A stretch of 64,000 nucleotides of DNA. It comes from Bifidobacterium imperatoris (GTDB taxonomy: Bacteria; Actinomycetota; Actinomycetes; Actinomycetales; Bifidobacteriaceae). Below are positions 44,068 through 51,655 of this stretch, piece after piece. The notes under the pieces were generated by a model. The model was given only the letters and a program-made list of their open reading frames with translations. It was not told where the DNA came from and made no database searches. Numbering within the stretch: position 1 is the first letter of the stretch; every line of letters begins with the position of its first letter. The position numbers and the translations under genes were made by a program. The stretch covers positions 15,158 through 79,157 of the forward strand of contig NZ_NMWV01000012.1 in the NCBI RefSeq assembly GCF_002860405.1, given 5' to 3'.

Positions 44068-44108
44068 CGTAGATTCTACGAGCGGATTCGATGCGCCGGC
44101 GATACATT
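44068..44108 (+). promoter_or_regulatory. Promoter of the rightward VirD4-like operon with regulon motif
   Basis: The perfect palindrome CGTAG-ATT-CTACG lies at 44068-44080. Exactly 22 bases later is TACATT (44103-44108), a candidate -10 box, and the first gene starts at 44178. Confidence 0.72.
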
Positions 44109-44177
44109 CATGTCCACCGTGGAATACAGCGACGGTCGGTCTTGTTGACCTGAAGCCGTTAAGCGTGAGAGGAACGC

Positions 44178-45227
44178 ATGGGAATGAATTCCGAGAACAC
44201 CGGAGGTAGTGCACTGATTCGAGTTCCGCTGGAAGAACGATTCCGCCGACTAGGGGGCTACCGGCACACCAGCCCCGACTATGCGGCATCGGTGATTCGC
44301 GATGTGGCTTGCATGTCGCTTCGCGAATACTGTGCCGCGGCCGTGGCCCTCGGCATAGAGGTTCATGAGCCGCAGCAGACAAATAATAAAGAGAAAGATA
44401 CGGGGATTGCCGGTGGTATTGACGGCGATTTCTCGGACCTTGACCTGGATGATATCGATTTCGAGGATTTTGCATTCAAGGACTTCGACCCGGACGAGTT
44501 TGAGAACAACGAACGTCAGGAGTTGTTCTACAACGAGCTCAAGGATGCTGTCGAAGCCATTGATACTGCCGAGCGGGAGGTGAAAATCAGTCCAGACATG
44601 AGCGTGGCAAGCCTAGCCCGGCTGCTGCGCGGCAAGTTACTACGGCTCGATGCCGACAACCTGTGGTACACGCCGACCCACAGTGAGCCGGTCGGCAAGA
44701 TTGGTGAGGCGGTCAATTGTCTCGTCCGCCCCCTGGGCCTGGACTCCAAGGCCGGTGAAAGGCGACGAGAACGCCGCAAGAAAGATGGACAGCGGTGGGT
44801 CGGATTCACGAAGCCATTGCAATCCAAGAGCGGCAAAGCTCCTAGGATTCCACGGATTCCTCTGGAGCAGCGCTTGCGGGAAAGCCTCAACAAGGCCGAC
44901 CGCACCAGTAGGTTGCGCAACGACAATCTGCTTGACTCGCTGCGACGATTGCCGCTCGCCGACTACTTCGAGGGCTGCTCGCTGCTCGTAGGCGTCACCA
45001 CGGTGGCACCGATGCGGCGGGCGGTGCTCGCCAGAATCGAACAGTTGGACGTGCCCGCATTTCCGTTGCTGGGCGAGGCGTCCTTGATGCAAACCAATGC
45101 GATTGATTCGTATTGGACAACAGAAGAGAGAAACACCACTCGCCCGATGGGCGATGGGGACGCGGACGTGAATCTTGCCGCAATCATCGCGCCGTTGGCG
45201 AAGATGGCCGACTTCCGTCTCGCTTGA
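44178..45227 (+). CDS. Hypothetical protein upstream of the VirD4-like ATPase
   Basis: Protein of 349 residues. The N-terminal 60 residues look like a small helical domain (EERFRRLGGYRHTSPDYAASVIRD). A highly acidic stretch (DGDFSDLDLDDIDFEDFAFK, about 80-120), a helical part and a very basic segment (KAGERRRERRKKDGQRW, near residue 195) follow. The C-terminal half may be a nucleic-acid or partner-binding region. GAGAGGAA precedes the ATG. It is 38 bases before the ATPase gene and so probably its partner. No family recognised. Confidence 0.7.
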   Translation: MGMNSENTGGSALIRVPLEERFRRLGGYRHTSPDYAASVIRDVACMSLREYCAAAVALGIEVHEPQQTNNKEKDTGIAGGIDGDFSDLDLDDIDFEDFAFKDFDPDEFENNERQELFYNELKDAVEAIDTAEREVKISPDMSVASLARLLRGKLLRLDADNLWYTPTHSEPVGKIGEAVNCLVRPLGLDSKAGERRRERRKKDGQRWVGFTKPLQSKSGKAPRIPRIPLEQRLRESLNKADRTSRLRNDNLLDSLRRLPLADYFEGCSLLVGVTTVAPMRRAVLARIEQLDVPAFPLLGEASLMQTNAIDSYWTTEERNTTRPMGDGDADVNLAAIIAPLAKMADFRLA

Positions 45228-45265
45228 CTGGTTCGAGTTCTGTTGATCAACTGAGAGGAGCATCT

Positions 45266-46690
45266 ATGAACACATTCGTCAATACCATTGATTCTTCCAC
45301 CCTGGGCGAGCGGATTCTCGCCGCAGGAATCACCGCCTCCAACAACACCCGCGTCTCCCACCTCAACAACAACGACCTGATCATCGGTCCGTCCGGTGCC
45401 GGCAAAACCCGTGGGTATGTGAAGCCCAACCTGCTGCAGATGAACGAATCCGTCATCGTTACCGACACCAAGGGCAATCTGGTCAGCGAGATCGGTCCGG
45501 TGCTCGCCTCCCACGGTTACCGCGTGGTGTGCGTGGATTTCACTGATCTGGCAGGCTGGGGGCCAAGCCCGGTATGCAATACGCCGGGAACGAGAATGAT
45601 CGGTTACAACCCGCTCGATTTCATCCGTACCAATCCGGATGGTGAATTCAATGAACAGGATGTGGTTGCCATCGCCTCCGCCATCAGCCCGGTGGAAAAC
45701 AACAAGGATCCATTCTGGGATCAGGCCGGTGCCATGTACCTCTCCGCATTCATCGCATACACGATGCAATGCCTGCCGAAAAAAGAACAGAACCTCGCCA
45801 TTGTGCAGCGCATGGTCAGTGTGATGAACGAGGGGTCGATTCCCGTCATGATGGATGAGATGTGTCAGATCGACCCCCAAGGCATGACAGCCCGCCGCTG
45901 GAGGGCCATCCAAGCCTCGCAGCGTGCGGACAAGATGGATTCCTCCATCCGCGGCATCCTCGAATCCAAGCTCGCGCCGATGGCATTCCGCGGTGCAACC
46001 GGGATGTTCACGCGCTCCGAGCGCATCGACTTTGCCAAACTTGGTCGAGGCCACTGGGCGGTGTTCGTCAACGTCTCCGACACGGACCGTTCGATGGATC
46101 GCATGGTCAACCTGTTCTACACGCAGGCGTTGCAGCAGCTGTGCCGCTTCGCCGACACCCAATGCGAAGGCAACCGCCTACCGGTGCCGGTGCGCATGTA
46201 TCTCGACGACTTCGCCACGAACTGCCGCATCCCCGACTTCGACAAAGTCATTGCGGTGATTCGTTCGCGAGGAATATCGGTCAGTGTGATTCTTCAGTCG
46301 CTCACGCAGCTGGAAAGCATGTACGGTGCGGCGACCGCCGCCAGCATCGCCAACAACTGCGACCATTGGCTGTACCTGGGCGGGCAGGATACGGACACTG
46401 CTCGTCAGATTAGTCTGAGAATCGGCTGCGACCCGGGCGAGGTGATGCGGATGCCGCTTGACCGCATCTACGTGTTCGAGCGAGGTTGTGAGCCGGAACT
46501 CGCGGCACCCTACGACATCACCACTCATCCGCTTTACGGCGAGACGCCGGAAGGCCGCCGAGTGACTCGTGCAGCCGAGGACACCGTGGCCGCGGCGGAG
46601 CGGATTCTGGCGGGTGCGGCTAGACAGGGTGCTGTTGCGGGCCTCGACCGCAGGAACAACTTCGGCCCAGAGACGGGTCGCGGCTATTAA
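45266..46690 (+). CDS. Soluble VirD4/TraG-family ATPase
   Basis: Protein of 474 residues of the type IV coupling protein family: Walker A GPSGAGKT (41-48) followed by VIVTDTKGNLVSEIGPVL, the TraG signature GYNPLDFI, the Walker B-like YLDDFAT (313-318) and the RSRGISVSVILQSLTQLE helix-strand. Typical VirD4/TraG proteins begin with membrane helices; this one has none. GAGAGGAG lies 5 bases before the ATG. There is no relaxase, pilus gene or origin of transfer nearby, so a conjugation role is doubtful; movement of protein or DNA for another system is possible. It shares the regulon promoter with the gene before it. Confidence 0.88.
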   Translation: MNTFVNTIDSSTLGERILAAGITASNNTRVSHLNNNDLIIGPSGAGKTRGYVKPNLLQMNESVIVTDTKGNLVSEIGPVLASHGYRVVCVDFTDLAGWGPSPVCNTPGTRMIGYNPLDFIRTNPDGEFNEQDVVAIASAISPVENNKDPFWDQAGAMYLSAFIAYTMQCLPKKEQNLAIVQRMVSVMNEGSIPVMMDEMCQIDPQGMTARRWRAIQASQRADKMDSSIRGILESKLAPMAFRGATGMFTRSERIDFAKLGRGHWAVFVNVSDTDRSMDRMVNLFYTQALQQLCRFADTQCEGNRLPVPVRMYLDDFATNCRIPDFDKVIAVIRSRGISVSVILQSLTQLESMYGAATAASIANNCDHWLYLGGQDTDTARQISLRIGCDPGEVMRMPLDRIYVFERGCEPELAAPYDITTHPLYGETPEGRRVTRAAEDTVAAAERILAGAARQGAVAGLDRRNNFGPETGRGY

Positions 46691-46710
46691 CGGTCGCAAC
46701 TCGGCTACTA

Positions 46711-46741
46711 GCCGGTTAGCATTTCCAAAATGCTAACCGGC
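46711..46741. promoter_or_regulatory. Long inverted repeat upstream of the XRE regulator
   Basis: GCCGGTTAGCATTT (46711-46724) and AAATGCTAACCGGC (46728-46741) form a perfect 14-bp inverted repeat, followed by GTTAGTG. It contains the GTTAGC/GCTAAC words of the palindromes at 41751 and 31951. Without a U-tract it is more likely an operator for the regulator 43 bases downstream than a terminator for the ATPase gene, though it could be both. Confidence 0.65.
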
Positions 46742-46783
46742 TGTTAGTGGACTTATGGTGGCCTCTGCATTGCAATGGTCACC

Positions 46784-47113
46784 ATGTCAACCACGAGTTA
46801 TCAACGCTTCCTCTGGGCGGTCGGTCGCCGCGTCCAGATGCTGCGCAAATCCCGTGGCTTATCGCAAGAGCAGCTGGCCGAGCAGCTGGGCATGGATCGC
46901 GTTTCCATTGGCTACATCGAGCAGGGGAGAAGGTCTCCCAAGCTTTCCACGCTATATGCGCTCGCGGGAACATTGGGCGTGCACGTATGCGATATTTTTG
47001 ACGGGCTGGAAGGCGAAATGCAAGCGGATGCCTCGGCTTCACGGCGTGCGGCCTTGGCATTGGACATGAACCGTGACGATGCCGATGAGCTGGAACACAG
47101 CCCGTCGTTGTAG
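46784..47113 (+). CDS. XRE-family helix-turn-helix regulator
   Basis: Protein of 109 residues. The HTH domain at about residues 12-66 (RRVQMLRKSRGLSQEQLAEQLGMDRVSIGYIEQGRRSPKL) is a clear Cro/CI type, followed by a short acidic tail. No strong ribosome site is visible; ATG 46784 and ATG 46775 are both possible. The inverted repeat directly upstream contains half-sites that also occur at the ESX-like operon promoter and the zinc-ribbon gene promoter, so it is the best candidate for the local repressor. Confidence 0.85.
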   Translation: MSTTSYQRFLWAVGRRVQMLRKSRGLSQEQLAEQLGMDRVSIGYIEQGRRSPKLSTLYALAGTLGVHVCDIFDGLEGEMQADASASRRAALALDMNRDDADELEHSPSL

Positions 47114-47202
47114 CCATTGGCTCCATTGGATTCATTGCCTCACTGTGAGAAATCGGCTCCCCTTAAGTACGCAGTGATTTCTTATGGTCTACGCTGAGAA
47201 GC

Positions 47203-48177
47203 ATGGATTTACGTTTATGGCTCAGTGGTTTGCGCCCCAAGACATTGCCCGCCTCTATTGCACCAGTGCTGGTGGGAGCGGCATTAGCATCTCGACACAT
47301 TGATCAGCTCGGCGCCTGTATCGATATCTCTCCAGTGCCGCAAGCATGCGTTGCCAATCGAGCCATAGTCGAGCCTCTGCGGGCTCATTTCTGGCCGGTG
47401 GCCATACTGTGCATGCTTGTGGCGATATTCCTGCAAATCGCAGTCAACTTCGCCAATGATTATTCAGATGGTGTACGAGGCACTGATGAAGGTCGGAATT
47501 CGGCGGAATCAGAGAACGGCCGAGCCTCGAAGCCACAGCGTTTGGTCGCATCCGGAGTGCCGCCGAAGCATGTGCTTATCGCAGCCGGTGTTGCCGCGGC
47601 GCTCGCCGCTGTCTGCGGCTTGGCGGCGGTTATCATTTCGCAGGCGTGGTGGCTGCTGGCCGTAGGAGCTGCAAGCCTTATTGCTGGTTGGTTCTACACC
47701 GGTGGCAAACATCCGTATGGCTATGCCGGGCTCGGTGAGCTTGCGGTGTTCCTATTCTTTGGACTTGCCGCAGTACTCGGTACCGAATATGCGTTGAGCG
47801 GTACCGTCGACGCCCTCGCAGTGGCTGCAGCCATCTGCTGCGGGCTCAATGCCGCAATGCTGCTGATGGTCAATAATCTGCGCGATATCGAATCCGATTC
47901 CAAGCATGGCAAGCGTACATTGGCTGTGCGCATGGGGCGGGATCATGCCATCACCATGCTCATGGTCTGCTGTATCCTTGCCTGGGCGTTGGGCTTATTC
48001 CTGTGTATGTATCTGTGGATGCCGTGGGGCGGCATATTGCTGCTTTCCGGTATCGCAGTGCCGATTCGAATGGTATCCAGCGTGCCGAAACATCAGTTCC
48101 GCACTGCATTAAGCGATGCGGGATTCCAGACCCTGCTGTTTGCAGTAGTGACGGCCATTTCCGCAATCATCGCATAA
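47203..48177 (+). CDS. menA: UbiA-family prenyltransferase, MenA-like
   Basis: Integral membrane prenyltransferase of 324 residues, about nine helices. The first Asp-rich motif is NFANDYSDGVRGTDEGR (N83-R98) and the second is VNNLRDIESDSKHGKRTLAVR, the latter typical of 1,4-dihydroxy-2-naphthoate octaprenyltransferase. MenA makes demethylmenaquinone, yet bifidobacteria are not known to respire with menaquinone and no other men gene is in the window. A different aromatic acceptor is possible. Confidence 0.85.
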   Translation: MDLRLWLSGLRPKTLPASIAPVLVGAALASRHIDQLGACIDISPVPQACVANRAIVEPLRAHFWPVAILCMLVAIFLQIAVNFANDYSDGVRGTDEGRNSAESENGRASKPQRLVASGVPPKHVLIAAGVAAALAAVCGLAAVIISQAWWLLAVGAASLIAGWFYTGGKHPYGYAGLGELAVFLFFGLAAVLGTEYALSGTVDALAVAAAICCGLNAAMLLMVNNLRDIESDSKHGKRTLAVRMGRDHAITMLMVCCILAWALGLFLCMYLWMPWGGILLLSGIAVPIRMVSSVPKHQFRTALSDAGFQTLLFAVVTAISAIIA

Positions 48178-48249
48178 CGTTACCTTTTCGATACGCGAAA
48201 CATAAGATGAATGTTCGCATTTGGCGACTTTGGGCGGTAGACTGGCCGT

Positions 48250-48990
48250 ATGTCTTACAAACTAGTACTGCTCCGTCATGGACAGAGCGCATGGAATAAA
48301 ACCAACCAGTTCACCGGTTGGGTCGACGTACCGCTGACCGAACAGGGTGAAGCCGAAGCCAAGCGTGGCGGCGAGCTGCTTAAGGAGAAGAACGTCCTGC
48401 CGGACATCGTGTTCACCTCCCTGCTGCGTCGTGCCATCAACACCGCCAACATCGCACTGGATGCCGCAGATCGTCTGTGGATTCCGGTCGAGCGCAACTG
48501 GCGTCTCAACGAGCGTCACTACGGCGCTCTGCAGGGCAAGAACAAGACCGAGATCCGTGAAGAGTACGGTGACGAGAAGTTCATGCTGTGGCGTCGTTCC
48601 TACGCCACCCCGCCGCCCGAGATCGATCCGAACGACGAGTACGCCCAGAACCACGACCCGCGTTACACCGGCGATCCGGTTCCGGAAGCCGAGTGCCTGG
48701 CCGATGTGGTCAAGCGCGTTGAGCCGTACTTCAAGTCCGCTATCGAGCCGGAGCTGAAGGCTGGCAAGACCGTTCTGATTGCCGCTCACGGCAACTCCCT
48801 GCGTGCCATCGTCAAGATGCTGGATAACCTGTCTGAGGAAGAGATCGCCAAGGTCAACATCCCGACCGCTATCCCGCTGCTGTACGAGCTGGACGAGAAC
48901 TTCAAGCCGATCAAGCCGCGTGGCGAGTACCTGGATCCGGAAGCTGCTGCTGCCGGTGCTGCTGCCGTCGCCGCTCAGGGCCAGAAGTGA
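48250..48990 (+). CDS. gpmA: 2,3-bisphosphoglycerate-dependent phosphoglycerate mutase
   Basis: Glycolytic enzyme of 246 residues interconverting 3- and 2-phosphoglycerate. The phosphohistidine motif [18 protein letters not shown] is at residues 7-24, followed by [12 protein letters not shown], and the second catalytic His is in [14 protein letters not shown]. The tail is Ala-rich. Codon choice is strongly biased to C/G-ending codons, as expected for a highly expressed gene. A terminator follows. Confidence 0.97.
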   Translation: MSYKLVLLRHGQSAWNKTNQFTGWVDVPLTEQGEAEAKRGGELLKEKNVLPDIVFTSLLRRAINTANIALDAADRLWIPVERNWRLNERHYGALQGKNKTEIREEYGDEKFMLWRRSYATPPPEIDPNDEYAQNHDPRYTGDPVPEAECLADVVKRVEPYFKSAIEPELKAGKTVLIAAHGNSLRAIVKMLDNLSEEEIAKVNIPTAIPLLYELDENFKPIKPRGEYLDPEAAAAGAAAVAAQGQK

Positions 48991-49014
48991 TCTGAAGCGT
49001 TAGCGCTTTACGAC

Positions 49015-49050
49015 AAGGGGACTGCACATCCGTGTGCAGTCCCCTTTGTT
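49015..49050 (+). terminator. Terminator after gpmA
   Basis: AAGGGGACTGCACA (49015-49028) pairs perfectly with TGTGCAGTCCCCTT (49033-49046), followed by TGTT. Confidence 0.9.
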
Positions 49051-49172
49051 ATGTGTGCGGCAAATGCTGGCAAAGTACGATGTATCGTGAACTATACATT
49101 TCATGTGACACTACCCCTCAGCCAGCTGTCGCTGACAGCTCCCCTGACAAGGGAAGCCGGAGGAACGCGGAC

Positions 49173-49212
49173 AAAAGAAAACGGCGTCCAGTCGTAACCG
49201 GATCGCCGTTTC
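49173..49212 (-). terminator. Terminator after phoU (leftward)
   Basis: Read leftward, AAACGGCGATCCGG pairs imperfectly with a GGACGCCGTTT arm, followed by TCTTTTG. The region 49112-49160 next to it holds a dispersed repeat related to 19219-19275. Confidence 0.7.
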
Positions 49213-49243
49213 GGGCATCCCCTAGGGGATAGGTCTTGAATTA

Positions 49244-49918
49244 TCAGGCGATGTCAATGCCTTCATCGCGAGTCGGCTTCTTGGACGGATCGAAACCGGA
49301 GACAATGTAAGCCACGCGGCGTGCAGCGGAAACCGCATGATCGCCAAGACGCTCCAGGAAGCGGCCCAGCAGCACGATGTCCACCGTCTGCTGACGGGTC
49401 ACATCATCGGACAGGGCCAGCTCGAAGGTCTTGTGATGCAGATCGTCGAGCTTGTCATCGTTCAGAATGATGCTTTCCGCATGCTTCTCATCACGGTTGT
49501 TCAGCAGGTTGACCAGTTCGTCGGCAGTGTGGTTGAGGAAGTCAATCATTTCAGCGAACACCGGCTGAGCGGACTCAGGAAGCGGGGAAGCAGGGTAGGT
49601 GCGGCGAGCAGCTTCAGCCACATGGCGAGCGAGATCGCCCATGCGCTCGAAAGTGGAGGCCAGACGCAGAGTGGAAACCACTACGCGCAAGTCGGTGGCC
49701 ACCGGGTTCTGCTTGGCCAGCAGCTTGACGCACTGGTCAATAACGGAGGATTCAAGGGCGTCAATCTCGATGTCGCCGTCGATCACGGTCTGCGCGGCTT
49801 CGACATCCTGCTTCAGCAGTGCTTCACCGGCGCCGTTGATCGCCTTGCGCACATCTTGCGCCATATGGTCGAGGTCATCAGCGACTTGCTTCAGCTCCTC
49901 GTTGAAAATAACGCGCAT
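49244..49918 (-). CDS. phoU: Phosphate signalling protein PhoU
   Basis: Cytosolic regulator of 224 residues with two PhoU three-helix repeats (EELKQVADDLDHMAQDVRKAI ... and ... ERMGDLARHVAEAAR; second repeat ERLGDHAVSAARRVAYIVSG). In this family it links the Pst phosphate transporter to a PhoR-type kinase. It is divergent from the kinase-like gene at 50106, a common phoU-phoR/senX3 arrangement, but no pst genes are in the window. Confidence 0.93.
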   Translation of the reverse strand: MRVIFNEELKQVADDLDHMAQDVRKAINGAGEALLKQDVEAAQTVIDGDIEIDALESSVIDQCVKLLAKQNPVATDLRVVVSTLRLASTFERMGDLARHVAEAARRTYPASPLPESAQPVFAEMIDFLNHTADELVNLLNNRDEKHAESIILNDDKLDDLHHKTFELALSDDVTRQQTVDIVLLGRFLERLGDHAVSAARRVAYIVSGFDPSKKPTRDEGIDIA

Positions 49919-50105
49919 TTCTCTAGCCTTTCATGCTTGCTTGTTGCAACCTGTACCAGTTTATTATTTATACCGCTTAGTGCTACTTCAACGTAGGCAA
50001 ACGCAACCTCAAGTTGTTTTATTGTTCATTGGGTTGTTCACTTGCAATTCATATTATCGGCGCGCCGAAGTAATAAGCAGTGTTCGACGCGCCGAGTGTG
50101 GAACA

Positions 50106-51308
50106 ATGTTAGCTATGACACAAATGCCGCTTGCTGCCGTGATCGTGCTTATTGTTCTATCCGTTGCGCTGCTGGTTGTGATTGCTCTTGTGGTTATTGG
50201 GGTGGCCACACAACGGATAACGTTGAACTTCGGTCATGATGATGCCGATGATACTGATGATTTGTCTGACGATACCGCCGCTTTGCTCTCTATGCTGCCG
50301 GGAACCTCGATTGTGGTGGATGACCATGATGGTGTGGTCCGTTGCAGTCCGGCCGCCTACCATCTTGGCGTAGTCGAAGAGGACACCATTGTTGATTCCA
50401 CGGTGCTGGATGCCGTGCATGAGGCAAGAAAATCCGGTGGCAAGCGCCAGTTCGACCTGACCACCAGCACGCCGGAGCGCTATGCCAGCGAGCGTGGCGG
50501 CAACGAACACGTCACCGCGCAATCTGTGACCCGCCCGAATTGGCTGAAAGTCACTGTGGCCCGCATCAGTGAGAAATTCGTTATCGTGCTGATTTCTGAT
50601 GTCAGCGAAATCGTCCGATTCGGTCAGGTACGTGATTCATTCATCACCAATGTGTCCGAACAATTGCTGAAGCCTACACAGGCACTTTCTCAGCTGGCGG
50701 ATTCGTTGGAACATGGAGATCTTGATCAGGCCCGTATTGCCGCGGATGCGCGCCAAGTGCGCTCCAGCTGCAACAAGCTGAATCATATGGTTGCAGACTT
50801 GCTGCTATTGATTCGGGCACAGGAGCCCATCACCCCGTCTTCTGCGAATCGACTTAATGTAATGGAACAACTGCGCGCCACTGTGAAGCATCTGCAGCCG
50901 GAAGCCGAACAGTCCGGTGTGCAGCTGATGCTCAAGGGTGACGATGCCTTGGTGATCAATGGGCTTGCCGACCAAATCGATAGTGCTGTGACCAAGCTGG
51001 TGGAAAATGCCATCGGGTATTCCAAGGAGCATGGTGTGGTGAGTGTCTCGGCATCGCGGTCTAAGGATGGCGACCGCGCGGTGATTCGTGTGATCGATCA
51101 GGGTGCCGGAATCGCCAAGCGCGATCAATCGCGTATTTTCGAGCGATTCTATCGAGGCGCTTCGCAAACCGAACGCACTGCAGAAGGTGTGGGGCTTGGT
51201 CTGGCCATTGTCAAGCATGTGGCGCTCACCCATCATGGTGATGTGTCCGTGTGGAGCTCCGAGGGGCAGGGCAGTACGTTCAGCTTGAGCTTGCCGCTTG
51301 CTCAGTAA
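50106..51308 (+). CDS. PhoR/SenX3-like sensor kinase lacking the phospho-acceptor histidine
   Basis: Membrane protein of 400 residues: one or two N-terminal helices (7-33), a PAS-like domain (about 55-170), a dimerisation helix and a GHKL ATPase domain. The ATPase boxes are intact: N box KLVENAIGYS, G1 IDQGAGIAKRDQSRIFERFYR, G2 GVGLGLAIVKH. The H box, normally NVSHELKTP, reads NVSEQLLKP: Glu185 stands where His should be. No response regulator gene is adjacent. It may work as a phosphatase, a heterodimer partner or a signal receiver only. The start is one of two ATGs (50106, 50115); neither has a strong ribosome site. Confidence 0.85.
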   Translation: MLAMTQMPLAAVIVLIVLSVALLVVIALVVIGVATQRITLNFGHDDADDTDDLSDDTAALLSMLPGTSIVVDDHDGVVRCSPAAYHLGVVEEDTIVDSTVLDAVHEARKSGGKRQFDLTTSTPERYASERGGNEHVTAQSVTRPNWLKVTVARISEKFVIVLISDVSEIVRFGQVRDSFITNVSEQLLKPTQALSQLADSLEHGDLDQARIAADARQVRSSCNKLNHMVADLLLLIRAQEPITPSSANRLNVMEQLRATVKHLQPEAEQSGVQLMLKGDDALVINGLADQIDSAVTKLVENAIGYSKEHGVVSVSASRSKDGDRAVIRVIDQGAGIAKRDQSRIFERFYRGASQTERTAEGVGLGLAIVKHVALTHHGDVSVWSSEGQGSTFSLSLPLAQ

Positions 51309-51323
51309 GTTTGGAGTTTGGCT

Positions 51324-51578
51324 TTACAAGCCCAGACGCCGGTAGTCCCAGCGGTCGAAGAACTCCCAAATCAGTAGCAGAAGTCCGATGATGACACCGG
51401 ACGCGCATATGATGACCAGTGATTCCGTGCCGCGCCCAATAGCCACGAGAATCAGAGCGATAATCAACGCCACGGCCCATAGTCCGGTTCCGATGCCGAA
51501 AACCTTACGCAAATCAACCCGCACCGGCTTGGGGGCGGGCTTGCGGACGGCTGGGTCGATAATAGGCGCAAACTTCAT
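51324..51578 (-). CDS. Small membrane protein, DUF2530-like
   Basis: 84 residues with two membrane helices (about 31-48 and 55-72) after a basic Pro-rich N-terminus (RKPAPKPVRVDLRKVF). The pattern VRVD-x-RKVFGIGTGLW-x-VAL resembles DUF2530 of actinobacteria. A GTG at 51584 is an alternative start. Function unknown. Its stop is 15 bases from the convergent kinase-like gene. Confidence 0.7.
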   Translation of the reverse strand: MKFAPIIDPAVRKPAPKPVRVDLRKVFGIGTGLWAVALIIALILVAIGRGTESLVIICASGVIIGLLLLIWEFFDRWDYRRLGL

Positions 51579-51589
51579 AGTCACAGACT

Positions 51590-51626
51590 GTAGTAAAGAG
51601 GAACGTCAAACATTCCTCTTTACTAC
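51590..51626 (-). terminator. Inverted repeat between serC and the DUF2530-like gene
   Basis: GTAGTAAAGAGGAACG (51590-51605) and CATTCCTCTTTACTAC (51611-51626) differ at one position and enclose a 5-base loop. It probably ends the leftward serC transcript. Confidence 0.7.
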
Positions 51627-51655
51627 GTTTCCTTACTATCTAGTAGTTCTTGAAT

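Noticed and set aside
45266..46690. Conjugative element around the VirD4-like gene
   Set aside because: No relaxase, VirB4, pilus, replication or integrase gene lies within 13 kb, and base composition matches the chromosome.
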